Shown: positions 33,443-42,790 of the stretch, one piece after another
Layout of the letters: each line of letters opens with the position of its first letter
Position numbering within the stretch: the first letter of the stretch is position 1
Source of the DNA: Planctomycetota bacterium
GTDB taxonomy: Bacteria > Planctomycetota > Phycisphaerae > Phycisphaerales > UBA1924
Direction: 5' to 3'
NCBI GenBank assembly: GCA_033763975.1
Contig: JANRJM010000006.1
Coordinates: 62,001-126,000, forward strand
Length of the DNA stretch: 64,000 nucleotides
Program-made: the position numbers and the translations under genes
The notes under the pieces: model-generated
What the model saw: only the letters and a program-made list of their open reading frames with translations
Database searches by the model: none
Told to the model about the DNA's origin: nothing

Positions 33443-36331
33443 TCAGATGCCCGCGGGCTTCGGGGCGTCGCTCGCCTTGGGCTCGGCGGGGGTCGCCTGC
33501 GCCCCGCGCGGCGTGACCACGACCGTCACGGTGCGCTGCGGCGAGTAGTACCGGTTGAACACCTCGAGGATCTGCGCGGGCGTGATCGCCTGAAAGGCGT
33601 CGGGGGCGGCGAGGATGTCGTCGAGCGGGATGCCGTCGGCGGTGGCGGCCTCGAGCTTGCCCAGCCAGAAGGCGGGGTCCTTCATCGCCTCGGCGAGGTT
33701 GTTCGCGGTCTGGCGCTTGACGATGGCGACTTCCTCGTCGGTGGGCCCGGATTGCGCGAAGGCCTCGTAGACCTCGGCGATGCTGGTGGCGAGGGCCTCG
33801 GCGTTGGCGGGGTCGCAGGGCGCGCCGGCGCGGACCATGCCGTAGCCGGGGTAGGCGTTGCCCGGCTGCACGCCGCAGCGGATGCCGTAGACCAGGCGCT
33901 GCTGCTCGCGGATCTTGGTGTTCATGCGGATGGAGAGCACGCTCGCGGCGAGCTGCATGGCGCGGACGTCGTCGACGTTGGCCGAGTCCGGGGCGTAGAA
34001 CCCGACGCTGGCGCCCGCCGCCGGGGTGACGGTGTCGACCTGCACGCGTGCGACCTTGGGCCCGTCGGGCGCGGGCAGGGTTCGCAGGTCGGCGAACTGG
34101 CCGGCGCTGACGCGGGGTCGCTGCGGGAGCGAGCCCAGGTAGCGGGAGGCGAGCTCGATGGCGCGCTCGCGCGAGACTTCGCCGACGATGGCGACCTCGA
34201 TGGGCGATTCGGCGATCAGCCGGTCGATGGTGGCCTGGGCCTCCTCGATCGTCACGCCCTCGATCTGCTCGCGCGTGAAGGCCTTGGTGCGCACCTCGTG
34301 CTCCGGGTAGCGGGCCTCGGTCTCGGTGCGCGAGAACATCTGCAGGGGATTGCGCGGCATGGTGTCCACGAACTGGAGCATCATCTCGCGCCAGCGGTCG
34401 AAGGCCGCGGGCTCGACGCGGGGCTCGGTCAGCAGCAGGTGCGCGAGCTGCATCGCGTGCTCGAGGTCGGCGGGGTCGCCCGCGACGCTCACCTGGATGG
34501 CGTCGGGCCCGACGCGCCCGCGGACGGTGACCTTGCGTCCGGTCATGAGCTCGCGGATCTGGGTGGAGGAGAGGCTCTTGGCGGCCGGCAGCCCCCCGCC
34601 ACCGACGCCGGTGCCCCCGCCCCCGATGGCGAGCCCGGCGGCGTTGGTGTTGCCGCGGGTCTCGGGCGTCTCGTACAGCTCGCCCCCGAAGAGCGTGACC
34701 TGGACGCTCACCTGGCCCTTGCGCTCTTCCATGTACTTGTGGTGCACGCGGACGTTGTTCGACAGCCACCCGGACCACACGCCGGTCGCGTCGTGGGTCT
34801 CGCTCGCGACGACCTCGCCCGGCTGGGGCAGCGCGGACATGAGGGACGTCGCGGCGGCGGCTTCGTGGCGCGCGTCGGGGGTCTGGGCGGCGGCCACGAT
34901 GCCCGCGGCGAGCAGGTCTTCTTCGGTGGGGGCGTGCGGCCCGGCGGGCATCTGGGCGGCGAACATCACGGCGTCGGGCTCGAAGGTGCGGGCGAACCAG
35001 GCGCTGCACTCCTCGGGCGTGATGGAGGGGAGCAGATCGCGGGCGAGGGCGAGTTCCTGCGACGCCGCCATGATCGTGTCGCCCGAGGCGAGGCGGGCGT
35101 TGATGCGCGCGAGGTGCCCGGAGGCCGGGATGGTGCCCTCCTGCGAGGCCTGGCGCTCGAAGGTGGAGAGGACGTCGCGCCGGGCGAGTTCGATCTCGCG
35201 GAGGGAGAAGCCGTGCAGGCGGGCGCGCTGCACCTCGGCGAGGAGGTCGGTGAGCATGTCGCGCCAGCGCTCGGGCGCGCCGTTCACCGATGCCTGGACG
35301 CTGCGGATGATGCGTCCGCTCTGCGAGACGCCGGCGAACCCGCCTCGGAAGCTTGCGGCGCCGTCGCTCACGAGGTTGCGCAGGCGCGTGTTGAAGGCTC
35401 GCTGGGCGAGGTCCTCGACGAGGTCCTGGCGGAAGTCGGGGATGGTGGTGACGGGCTCGCGCAGGGGCTCGAGGCGCGTCATGGAGACTGTTGCGCGGGG
35501 CAGTTCCGGGTCGGTGATCACCACGCCGAAGCTCGCGTCGTAGGGCGTCACGCCCGGGTCGAGATCGACGGGGCGCGGCGTCGGCGCGGCGCCGGGGGTG
35601 TCGAAGGCCTCGGTGATCTTCTCGACGGCGGCGTGCGGGTCCATGTCGGCGACGACGATGACTGTCGTATTCGCCGGGCCGTACCACGCGGTGTAGTAGT
35701 CGACGAAGTTCTGGCGCTTCACCGAGTGCAGGGTCTCGTCGACGCCGATGGGCAGGCGCTGGGCATAGCGCGAGCCCGGGGCGGTGCGCAGCAGCATCGC
35801 CTCGCTCACGCGCTGCATCGCGCTCTTGCGCGAGGTCTTCTCGTTCAGGATGACGCCCCGCTCCTGGTCGATCTCCGCCTCGCTCAGCAGCAGGCGCGAG
35901 TTGACGTCGGCGAAGAACGAGAGCCCCTTGGCGAGCGTCTCGGGCTGGTTGTCGGGGAGCGAGAGCTGGTAGGTCGTCTGGTCGAAGCTCGTGAACGCGT
36001 TCTGGTGCCGGCCGAACGTGAGGCCCAGGCTCTCGAAGTACGGCACGACGGCCCCGGGCGGGAAGTTCGCCGACCCGTTGAACGCCATGTGCTCGAGGAA
36101 GTGCGCCAGCCCGCGCTGCTCGTCGGTCTCGTTCAGCGAGCCGGTGGAGACGTGCATCCACACCGCGGCCCGCTTCTCGGGGGTGGCGTGGGGCTTCACG
36201 ATGTACGTGAGCCCGTTGGGGAGCGCGCCCGTCACGAGCGAAGGATCGGCGGGCAGCGGCTGCCCGCGCGACACGCCCGCGAGCACGCACGACGCACCCA
36301 GCACCAGCATCACGCCACGTCGCATCGTCAT
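33443..36331 (-). CDS. M16 family zinc peptidase (two-domain, PqqL/pitrilysin-like)
   Basis: 962 aa. Signal peptide ('VMLVLGASCVLAGVSRG'), then the inverted zinc motif H77-F-L-E80-H81 in 'GLAHFLEHMAFNGS' with the distal glutamate in 'ERGVILNEKTS'. 'FTSFDQTTYQLSLPD' and 'YYTAWYGPANTTVIVVAD' follow, and a second inactive M16 repeat occupies residues ~520-930 ('FYAPDSANVDDVRAMQLAASVLSIRM'). This is the pitrilysin/PqqL layout in one chain, expected in the periplasm. The ATG at 36331 is preferred over 36337 because GAAGGA lies 7 nt upstream. It starts 30 bp after the stop of the helicase gene, so the two may be co-transcribed. Confidence 0.9.
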   Translation of the reverse strand: MTMRRGVMLVLGASCVLAGVSRGQPLPADPSLVTGALPNGLTYIVKPHATPEKRAAVWMHVSTGSLNETDEQRGLAHFLEHMAFNGSANFPPGAVVPYFESLGLTFGRHQNAFTSFDQTTYQLSLPDNQPETLAKGLSFFADVNSRLLLSEAEIDQERGVILNEKTSRKSAMQRVSEAMLLRTAPGSRYAQRLPIGVDETLHSVKRQNFVDYYTAWYGPANTTVIVVADMDPHAAVEKITEAFDTPGAAPTPRPVDLDPGVTPYDASFGVVITDPELPRATVSMTRLEPLREPVTTIPDFRQDLVEDLAQRAFNTRLRNLVSDGAASFRGGFAGVSQSGRIIRSVQASVNGAPERWRDMLTDLLAEVQRARLHGFSLREIELARRDVLSTFERQASQEGTIPASGHLARINARLASGDTIMAASQELALARDLLPSITPEECSAWFARTFEPDAVMFAAQMPAGPHAPTEEDLLAAGIVAAAQTPDARHEAAAATSLMSALPQPGEVVASETHDATGVWSGWLSNNVRVHHKYMEERKGQVSVQVTLFGGELYETPETRGNTNAAGLAIGGGGTGVGGGGLPAAKSLSSTQIRELMTGRKVTVRGRVGPDAIQVSVAGDPADLEHAMQLAHLLLTEPRVEPAAFDRWREMMLQFVDTMPRNPLQMFSRTETEARYPEHEVRTKAFTREQIEGVTIEEAQATIDRLIAESPIEVAIVGEVSRERAIELASRYLGSLPQRPRVSAGQFADLRTLPAPDGPKVARVQVDTVTPAAGASVGFYAPDSANVDDVRAMQLAASVLSIRMNTKIREQQRLVYGIRCGVQPGNAYPGYGMVRAGAPCDPANAEALATSIAEVYEAFAQSGPTDEEVAIVKRQTANNLAEAMKDPAFWLGKLEAATADGIPLDDILAAPDAFQAITPAQILEVFNRYYSPQRTVTVVVTPRGAQATPAEPKASDAPKPAGI

Positions 36332-36360
36332 GGTCATTTCCTTCTCGCGATCGGGGGCTC

Positions 36361-39300
36361 TTAATCGGGCAGCAGCACGCAGTCGCCCGTGCAATCGTCC
36401 GTGCGCGAGAACTCGCCCGCCAGCATGCCCGCGACGGCCTTGTCGATTGTACTGCGCACCCTGGCGTGGTTGATCGCACCCAGGTCGATCCGCCCGCGCT
36501 CGCCCGTGCCCAAAAGCCAGTACTCGCAGCAGCCCCGCACGTCCTCGCCGTAGAGGCTGCGCAGGGCCATCGCGTATACGCCGAACTGCAGGTCGTCGGG
36601 CTTGGGCTCGAGCAGTTTCTTCCACGCGACGCCGGTCTTGTAGTCGATGACGCGGTACGACCCGTCGGGGCGCTGGTCGATGCGGTCGATCTTGGCCGTC
36701 ATGGCGTGCGCAACACCCGCCGAGACGTACTCGAACCGCACGACGCGCTCGATCTCCAGGATGTTGGCGTGCGCGTCGTGCAGGGCGGCCGCGTGGCGGA
36801 GCTGCGCCTCGAGCTGGTCGAGCACCAGCGGGTCGGCCGGCGTGCGGGGGGGCAGGCTCGCGCGATAGACGGCCCGCCCGAGCGCGAGCAGATCGTCGAC
36901 GCCGGGGGGCGGGCGTCCGTCGGCCTCGGCGGCGCGCACCCGGCCGAAGTGTTGCTCGAGCGCCTGGTGCGCCACCTCGCCCAGCCCGGCCTCCTGGCGC
37001 TGCTCGGGCTCGATGCCGAGCACGTACCGCAGATAGAAGCAGCGCCCGCAGCGCGTGTACTGCTCGAGCATCGAGTAGCTGAGGCGCAGCGGGGGCTCCA
37101 TCTTGCGAAGCACGGCGCCCAGCGGGACGGGCGAGGCCTCGCGACGCGCCCGGGCCGCCAGCCCCGCGATGTCCGCGTCCGCCGGCGCGTGCCACGCGGG
37201 GGGCTCGCCGGTCGACGCGGCGTGCGCGATCGCCGCCAGTCGCGCGGCGCTCCGGCCCAGCACGCCCCGCGCCGTCTCGAGTTCGCCCTCGCTCACGCCC
37301 GGGCGCGAGACCTGCTCGAGCGCGCCCGCCGCCCGCACGCGCTCGGCGGCTGCCAGGCGCTCGGCGAGTTCGGCCAGGGGCGTGCGGGCGTCGATATCGG
37401 CGGGGGGCGACGCGCCCGACGCGGGGGGCGCGACGATCCGCCCGGCGACGACGGCCTGCTCGACGACCTCGTCCTCGCCGCGCACGTCGATCGGCAGCGC
37501 GGGGGCCGCGCCGCGCACGAGTTCTTCGTACATGTGCAGCCCGGCGCTGGGCTTCTGCGGCAGGTTCGCGAGCACCACCAGCCGGCGCTTGGCGCGCGTG
37601 CACGCGACGTAGAACAGGCGGCGCTGCTCGTCGCGCGCCCGGTCCTTCTCGGGGCGGTCGTCGAGCGGGTCGAAGAGGTCGCGCGGCGCCGTCCAGCCCT
37701 CGCGCTCGCGCACCTTGCCGAAGCCGTGCTGGCTGCCGGCGCGCACGACGTACACCGTGTCGAACTCCAGCCCCTTCGCGGCGTGGGCGGTCATGAGGCG
37801 CACGCGCCCCGCGCCGGGGACGGCCTCGCTCAGGAACTCCACGTCGTCGGCGTCGCCGAGCGGGCGGCGCGCCGACACCTGGCGCAAGGACTCGAGCTCG
37901 TCGATGTACGCGAGCGTCGCGTGGAGATCGGCGGGGGGCTCGAGGCGCTGCTGCACGTCGCGCGCGAGCCGCACGAGGTCGAGCAGCTCCAGCACGCGCC
38001 GTGCGCGGGCCCGCCCGGGCAGCAGGTCGGCGTGGGCCGCGTCGATCCCCGTCACGATCCGGGCGATCGCCTCGCTCCCGAGGAGCGACCGCACTTCGAC
38101 GCGCAGCGCGTCGTACCGGCGCACGAGCGCGTCGATCGCGGGCTCGCGCGGCGCCGCTCGCGCCAGGAACGCCGGGAGCGGGATCGGTCCTTCGTCCTCG
38201 CAGGCGCGGCGCCAGGCCCGCTCGACGTTGGCGGCTCGCTCGAGCGCGAAGCCGGTCGGCGGGCGGACGAGCAGGCGGCGCACCGAGCCGCCGGCGTCCG
38301 GGTTCACCAGCCAGCGCGCCCACGCCAGCACGTCGAGCACGCCCGGATCGTCGAAGCGCGTCCGCCGCACCTCGCGTTCGAACGGGATCCCCTCCAGGCG
38401 CAGCGCGTCGGCGACGCGGTCAAGATCCAGGTGCGTCGCGGCGATCACGGCGTGCGCGTCCCACGTGAACCCCGGCGCCCCGTCCGCCTCCGCGGCACGC
38501 AGGAGGGCGGCGACAGCCTCGGCCCCGCACGAGTGCTGCGACACCGTGACGCCCGTCGCCCGCACGTCGGGGGCCGCGCTCGCGTCCGCCTTGCGCAGCG
38601 TCTTCTCCGGCCGGAAGCGCTTGCCGGCGCGGCGCACGATCGCGTTGGCGATCTCTACCACCGGCGCCCCGCTGCGGAAGTTCTCGGCGAGTTCGATCAC
38701 CCGCGCGCCTTCCCACACGCGCGCGAACCGCGCGAACGCCTGCTCGTCGGCCCCGCGGAACGCGTAGATCGCCTGGTCGTCGTCCCCCACCACGCACAGG
38801 TCCGCCCGCGCCCCCTCGCGGGGGGGCACGAGCTGGCGCAGCAGTTCGATCTGCGCGGGGTTCGTGTCCTGGAACTCGTCCACCACCACCGTCCGCACCT
38901 CGCCCCGCACGATCGAAGCGATGTCCGCGTGCTCGCGCAGCACGCGGCACGCCAGCAGCACCTGGTCGTCGTACGTCAGCCAGCCGCGCTCGTGACGCCG
39001 TCGCATGACCTCGGCGTAGGCGCGCGCCTCATCCGCCCGACGCTGCGCGATCGCCGCGCCCGCCTCGTCCCGCGCGGCCTCCGCGGCCCGCAGCGCCTCC
39101 GCGGCGCTCGAGGCGAGGGGCCCGGGCTCGAGCGCCAGTTCGCTCATGGTGTCGAACGAGCACGCCAGTTCGTCGGCCAGCGTGTCGAGCCCCACGCCCC
39201 GCGCGCGGGCGAACAGGCCCATGTCCACGATCACGTCGCGGATCAGGCGGCGGTGCTGCACCGCGTCGATCAGCGTGACGCGCGTCGGCAGGCCCAGCAC

Positions 39301-39633
39301 GTCGGCGAACCGGCGCAGCAGGGTCCACCCCAGCCCGTTGAACGTCCGCACCTGCAGGCGGGCCGCGATCGACTCGCCCAGCAGCGCCCGCACGCGGGCC
39401 CGCATCTCTTCCGCCGCCTTCACGGTGAACGTCAGCGCGAGCGCCCGCTCGGGCTCCACGCCCCGCTCGCCCACCGCCCACGCCAGCCGCCGCTCGATGA
39501 CGCGCGTCTTGCCCGTGCCTGGCCCGGCGAGCACGATCAGCGGCCCGGCGTCGTGCACCGTCGCTTCGCGCTGCGCGTCCGTCAGCCCCGCCAGCAGCCC
39601 CGGCCCGCGCGTCATGTCGTGCACGGATGTCAT
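36361..39633 (-). CDS. UvrD/Rep-family helicase fused to a RecB-like nuclease
   Basis: 1090 aa. Helicase motifs: Q motif 'LTDAQREATVHDAGPLIVLAG', Walker A 'GPGTGKT' (K42), 'TFTVKAAEEM', motif II 'VVVDEFQDTNPAQ', 'GDDDQAIYAFRGA', 'ENFRS', 'LMTAHAAKGLEFDTVYV', 'FYVACTRAKRRLVVL'. The C-terminal PD-(D/E)XK domain shows 'AKIDRIDQRPDGSYRVIDYKTG'. Cysteines in 'YTRCGRCFYLRYVLG' and in the extreme C-terminal 'DDCTGDC' fit the four-Cys iron-sulphur staple of AddB/Cas4-type nucleases. It resembles UvrD2/AdnAB-type repair helicases that process DNA breaks. ATGA overlap couples it to rsmD. Confidence 0.88.
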   Translation of the reverse strand: MTSVHDMTRGPGLLAGLTDAQREATVHDAGPLIVLAGPGTGKTRVIERRLAWAVGERGVEPERALALTFTVKAAEEMRARVRALLGESIAARLQVRTFNGLGWTLLRRFADVLGLPTRVTLIDAVQHRRLIRDVIVDMGLFARARGVGLDTLADELACSFDTMSELALEPGPLASSAAEALRAAEAARDEAGAAIAQRRADEARAYAEVMRRRHERGWLTYDDQVLLACRVLREHADIASIVRGEVRTVVVDEFQDTNPAQIELLRQLVPPREGARADLCVVGDDDQAIYAFRGADEQAFARFARVWEGARVIELAENFRSGAPVVEIANAIVRRAGKRFRPEKTLRKADASAAPDVRATGVTVSQHSCGAEAVAALLRAAEADGAPGFTWDAHAVIAATHLDLDRVADALRLEGIPFEREVRRTRFDDPGVLDVLAWARWLVNPDAGGSVRRLLVRPPTGFALERAANVERAWRRACEDEGPIPLPAFLARAAPREPAIDALVRRYDALRVEVRSLLGSEAIARIVTGIDAAHADLLPGRARARRVLELLDLVRLARDVQQRLEPPADLHATLAYIDELESLRQVSARRPLGDADDVEFLSEAVPGAGRVRLMTAHAAKGLEFDTVYVVRAGSQHGFGKVREREGWTAPRDLFDPLDDRPEKDRARDEQRRLFYVACTRAKRRLVVLANLPQKPSAGLHMYEELVRGAAPALPIDVRGEDEVVEQAVVAGRIVAPPASGASPPADIDARTPLAELAERLAAAERVRAAGALEQVSRPGVSEGELETARGVLGRSAARLAAIAHAASTGEPPAWHAPADADIAGLAARARREASPVPLGAVLRKMEPPLRLSYSMLEQYTRCGRCFYLRYVLGIEPEQRQEAGLGEVAHQALEQHFGRVRAAEADGRPPPGVDDLLALGRAVYRASLPPRTPADPLVLDQLEAQLRHAAALHDAHANILEIERVVRFEYVSAGVAHAMTAKIDRIDQRPDGSYRVIDYKTGVAWKKLLEPKPDDLQFGVYAMALRSLYGEDVRGCCEYWLLGTGERGRIDLGAINHARVRSTIDKAVAGMLAGEFSRTDDCTGDCVLLPD

Positions 39634-40439
39634 GCCCGCGCCCGCATGTACAGGTGCACCGCCATCGATCGGTAGACGTGCGTCTCCGGGCCCGTCGCGC
39701 CGGGGATGCGCAGGTCCGGCGTCACCGGCCCGCCCGTCGGAGCCGCGCCCGCGGCATCATCGCCCGACACCTCGCCGCCGATCGACGGGTCGCCGTCGCC
39801 CGCCGGCTCGACATCGCCGATGCTCTCCGGGAGCGCCCGGGGCACCACGCCCCGCTCGGCCCGTCGCAGGTCGCGCTTCCACGCGTTGCGGGGCTCATTC
39901 TTGCGTCGCGGCGCGGGCGATGCCACGGCGGTCGGCTGGGGCGCGCCGGCCTCGTGCACAAAGGGCCAGGGCGTGCGCAGCACCACGAACCCGTCGTCGG
40001 TCAGCAGCGCCGCGGCACGCGCGACCTGCGCCACCACCCGCGCGAAGCCCACGGGCTCGCGCACCAGCGGGAACGGCGGATCGAAGAACGCCAGGTGTAG
40101 GGGGCGGGGCGCCCGGGCGAGGGACCCCGTTCCCAGCGCGTCGCCCACCACCACGTCGCACCGGTCCTGCACGCCCAGGCTCTCGACGTTGCGCCGCAGG
40201 AACTCGGCGATCCGGCGGTCCTGCTCCACCATCACCACGCGTGCCGCCCCGCGGCTCAGGCACTCCAGCCCGATCGTGCCCACCCCGGCGAACGCGTCGA
40301 AGACCGTGGCGCCCTCGAAGTGCCCGCGCAGGAGCGAGAACAGCGACTCCTTGACCCGGTCGGGGATGGGCCGCGTCACTTCCGCATCGGGCGGCGTGGC
40401 GAGCGAGCGGTGTCGGAACTCCCCGGCGATGATCCGCAT
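39630..40439 (-). CDS. rsmD: 16S rRNA (guanine966-N2)-methyltransferase RsmD with C-terminal extension
   Basis: 269 aa; RsmD is usually 180-200 aa. 'MRIIAGEFRHRSLATPPD' and 'RPIPDRVKESLFSLL' are the classical N-terminus, 'VFDAFAGVGTIGLECLSRGAARVVMVEQD' is the SAM site and 'AFFDPPFPLV' the catalytic DPPF. The last 85 residues ('RKNEPRNAWKRDLRRAERG' onward) are a variable charged and Gly/Asp-rich tail absent from typical homologues. It methylates G966 of 16S rRNA in the 30S subunit. The TACCAT box at 7 nt before the ATG suggests a leaderless mRNA covering the helicase gene and perhaps the M16 gene. Confidence 0.9.
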   Translation of the reverse strand: MRIIAGEFRHRSLATPPDAEVTRPIPDRVKESLFSLLRGHFEGATVFDAFAGVGTIGLECLSRGAARVVMVEQDRRIAEFLRRNVESLGVQDRCDVVVGDALGTGSLARAPRPLHLAFFDPPFPLVREPVGFARVVAQVARAAALLTDDGFVVLRTPWPFVHEAGAPQPTAVASPAPRRKNEPRNAWKRDLRRAERGVVPRALPESIGDVEPAGDGDPSIGGEVSGDDAAGAAPTGGPVTPDLRIPGATGPETHVYRSMAVHLYMRARA

Positions 40440-40446
40440 GTGGGCG

Positions 40447-40452
40447 ATGGTA
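40447..40452 (-). promoter_or_regulatory. -10 box for leaderless rsmD-helicase mRNA
   Basis: Minus-strand TACCAT lies 7 nt before the ATG at 40439. Confidence 0.45.
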
Positions 40453-40619
40453 CCGCCTTGACGGGCCGAAACCCCTGCCGCCGACCCACGTCCCCGCACC
40501 CCGGGGCGGGAATCTTCCTGACGCCCACGCGAACCCCGCTGGCGGCGGGGCGTAATCAGGCCGATAAAGACCCCCGGGGCATCTACCCTTCGGACGCCCC
40601 GATTCCCGAAAGGTCCACC

Positions 40620-41183
40620 ATGTCCACCCGTCGCACGCTGGCCTCGCTCACCACCCTCGCCTCGCTCGCCGCCGCGGCCCTCGTGGGCGGGTGTCGCTCC
40701 GGGTCGGAGACGTACGTCTTCCCCAGCACCCCGCACACGCCGCAGACCGTCACGCTCGTCAACACGCGCACGGGCGAGCGCCTGTGGAGCCAAGAGATCC
40801 CGGCGGGGTCGCAGCTCAACATGACGTTCGTGCGGTCGTACCAATCGGCGGAGGGCGACGGGTACGACGAGCTGCGCTGGTCGCTCACGCCGCTGGGCCG
40901 CCCGGTGGGCAACGCGTTCACGAACTCGGCCTCGTCGCGCACGAGCTCGATGCGCGTGCCCCCGCCGTCGGAGCGCCGGCTCGATGTCGACGTCCGCCCC
41001 GGCCCGGAAGACCGCCCCGCCCGCACCGCGTGGACCACCCCCGCGGCTGAATCCGTGAGCACGACGCCCCCGCCCCCCAACACAGCGCCCGCCGCCCCCA
41101 CCGCTCCCGCGTCCCCGCCCGCGCCGTCGCGCACGCCCGAGGGCATCGTCCTGCCCGACCCCAAGCAGCCCGCGCCGAAGTAG
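40620..41183 (+). CDS. Predicted lipoprotein with DUF-like beta domain and Pro-rich tail
   Basis: 187 aa. Lipobox 'ALVGGC' at residues 20-25, then 'TYVFPSTPHTPQTVTLVNTRTGERLW' and 'EIPAGSQLNMTFVRS', a short beta domain seen in other planctomycete lipoproteins by pattern only. Residues 135-187 are Pro/Ala/Thr-rich with no fold. AAAGG precedes the ATG. The 180-bp gap upstream holds no further gene. Function is unknown. Confidence 0.65.
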   Translation: MSTRRTLASLTTLASLAAAALVGGCRSGSETYVFPSTPHTPQTVTLVNTRTGERLWSQEIPAGSQLNMTFVRSYQSAEGDGYDELRWSLTPLGRPVGNAFTNSASSRTSSMRVPPPSERRLDVDVRPGPEDRPARTAWTTPAAESVSTTPPPPNTAPAAPTAPASPPAPSRTPEGIVLPDPKQPAPK

Positions 41184-41237
41184 GGGCGCCTGAGCGCGGC
41201 CTCACGCGGCGCTCCCGCCGCTCGAACCCGGGCTTCG

Positions 41238-41243
41238 TACAAT
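41238..41243 (+). promoter_or_regulatory. -10 box for leaderless LON-domain mRNA
   Basis: TACAAT, near consensus, lies 6 nt before the ATG at 41250. Confidence 0.5.
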
Positions 41244-41249
41244 CCCCCG

Positions 41250-42014
41250 ATGTCCGAGGAATCCTCGATCCAAGTGAACTTCGGGCACCCCATGCCCCTG
41301 TTCCCGTTGGACCAGGCGACGCTGCTCCCGCAGCAGTTGCTGCCGTTGCACATCTTCGAGCCGCGCTACCGCCAAATGATCGAGCACGCGCTCGACGGGG
41401 CGGGGCAGTTCGCGCTCGCGGTGTTCGAGGGCGATCGCTGGAAGCAGGAGTACCACGGGCGGCCGCCGCTGCGTCGGGCGGTGTGCATCGCGCAGATCGT
41501 GCAGCACGAGAAGCTGCCCGACGGGCGGTACAACGTGCTGGTGCAGGGCGTCTGCCGCGCCCGCATTCTGCGGGAAGTTCCGGCGGAGGCCGGGCGGCAG
41601 TACCGCACCGCGCTGCTCGAGCCCGTCGGGCTCTCGCAGGCCCCGCCCGAGGTGTCGTGGACGGACGACACGTTCGACGACGACACGGATTCCGACGACG
41701 CGTCGCCCTCGCTGGCCGAGGCGCGCGGGCGCATCCGCGACATGCTGGCGGAGGGCCCGCTGACGCAGCTCACCCACGCCGCCCCGGTGCTGGAGTACCT
41801 GCGCAACGACGAACTGCCGACGAGCGCGGTGCTGGAGGTGGTGTCGTTCACGCTCATCACCGACCCGACGCTGCGCTACGCGTTGCTGGCCGAGGGCGAC
41901 GCGGACGCGCGGGCCGCGATGATCGTGCGTGAACTGGAGCACCTCGCGGACCTGGTCCGCCGGGCCGCGCTGCAGCACCCGGAAGAGTGGCCCAAGGGGT
42001 GCAGTTGGAACTGA
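41250..42014 (+). CDS. Stand-alone LON substrate-binding domain protein
   Basis: 254 aa. 'MPLFPLDQATLLPQQLLPLHIFEPRYRQMIEHAL' (cut here) shows the PLFPL and LPLHIFEPRYR motifs of the Lon N-terminal domain; no ATPase or protease domain follows. 'KLPDGRYNVLVQGVCRARI' continues the beta fold and the C-terminal half is helical. Stand-alone LON proteins occur widely and their role (substrate recruitment or cereblon-like ligand binding) is not established. An acidic loop ('DDTFDDDTDSDDA') is inserted near residue 145. Leaderless by position of TACAAT. Confidence 0.85.
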   Translation: MSEESSIQVNFGHPMPLFPLDQATLLPQQLLPLHIFEPRYRQMIEHALDGAGQFALAVFEGDRWKQEYHGRPPLRRAVCIAQIVQHEKLPDGRYNVLVQGVCRARILREVPAEAGRQYRTALLEPVGLSQAPPEVSWTDDTFDDDTDSDDASPSLAEARGRIRDMLAEGPLTQLTHAAPVLEYLRNDELPTSAVLEVVSFTLITDPTLRYALLAEGDADARAAMIVRELEHLADLVRRAALQHPEEWPKGCSWN

Positions 42015-42164
42015 GGGTGGGTTCGAGGGGCTCTCGCCGGAAAGCGCCGAGATCGCGAGGCCGAGCGGGTGATCTCGGTGGCACGGGCGGGAACACCTTG
42101 GTGTGGTGGCAATCACGCGATTGGTCGAAAACGCCAAGTCGAGCAGAGCGGCTCCGTTCGCTGA

Positions 42165-42243
42165 AAGCCCCATAGGGGCTTCGGGATGTAGTCACGGGTG
42201 AAGCGCAGCCCGGCGACAGCCGGGCGCAGCGCAACCCGTGGAA
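42165..42243 (-). repeat. REP element flanking the RAYT transposase, downstream side
   Basis: In minus-strand orientation: TTCCACGGGTTGCGC, a self-complementary GC-rich middle, CACCCGTGACTACATCC, and a terminal hairpin AAGCCCC-TAT-GGGGCTT. It matches the element at 42791-42867 in opposite orientation, with the outer arms nearly identical. Confidence 0.75.
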
Positions 42244-42263
42244 GTGGATCCGTTTTCTCTCGC

Positions 42264-42280
42264 CTGCCCCGAAGGGGCAG
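42264..42280. repeat. Hairpin CTGCCCC-GAA-GGGGCAG
   Basis: Perfect 7-bp stem, 25 bp before the transposase stop side; similar in kind to the terminal hairpins of the two REP elements and to the one at 42769-42785. Confidence 0.6.
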
Positions 42281-42305
42281 AGGACTTGCGCGTGAACGCT
42301 GTGAT

Positions 42306-42758
42306 TCAGTCAAACACATAGCGCTCGTCGAACTCGATGCCGTGAACGCGGAGTATGCGCAACAACTCGGATTTGAAATCTTCCCTCTTGTGATGCTCTG
42401 CCTGGCCCGCGATGTACTTCTTCACGGCTTCTTCCTGCGACTTGCTGACGGAGAAGACGCTGTACCCCATTTGCCACGCGAACTCGGCGAGACTCGGATA
42501 CGTCTCGTGAACCCACTTCGACGAGCGGGCCTTGACCGTGCGCATCAGGTCCGAGATCGAGGCATCGGGCCGCCACCGGAGGTACATGTGGACGTGGTCT
42601 TCGACGCCGCCGATGTCGTAGAGCACGCCCTTCTCAGCCCGGACGATGCCGCCGATGTAGGGATAGAGGCGCTCGGCGACTTCGGCGGTAATCCACGGGG
42701 CGCGGCCCTTCGTGGAGAAGACGACGTGGAGCAGGAGTTGGGAGTACGTGCCCGGCAT
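42306..42758 (-). CDS. REP-associated tyrosine transposase (IS200/Y1 family, RAYT)
   Basis: 150 aa, the usual size. The HUH motif is D54-H55-V-H57 in 'GGVEDHVHMYL', and the nucleophilic tyrosine is probably Y115 in 'EEAVKKYIAGQAEHH'. 'LLLHVVFSTKGRAPWI' is the typical N-terminus. AAGGA lies 6 nt before the ATG. RAYTs nick and join single-stranded DNA at REP palindromes and are thought to spread REPs; here the gene lies between two inverted REP-like elements (42165-42243 and 42791-42867). G+C is lower than in neighbours (about 56%), consistent with mobility. All catalytic residues are present, so it may be active. Confidence 0.92.
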   Translation of the reverse strand: MPGTYSQLLLHVVFSTKGRAPWITAEVAERLYPYIGGIVRAEKGVLYDIGGVEDHVHMYLRWRPDASISDLMRTVKARSSKWVHETYPSLAEFAWQMGYSVFSVSKSQEEAVKKYIAGQAEHHKREDFKSELLRILRVHGIEFDERYVFD

Positions 42759-42768
42759 GGAGATTCCT

Positions 42769-42785
42769 TCGCCCCTCCGGGGCGA
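42769..42785. repeat. Hairpin TCGCCCC-TCC-GGGGCGA
   Basis: Perfect 7-bp stem just upstream of the transposase start, partner in kind of the hairpin at 42264-42280. Confidence 0.6.
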
Positions 42786-42790
42786 GGAGC

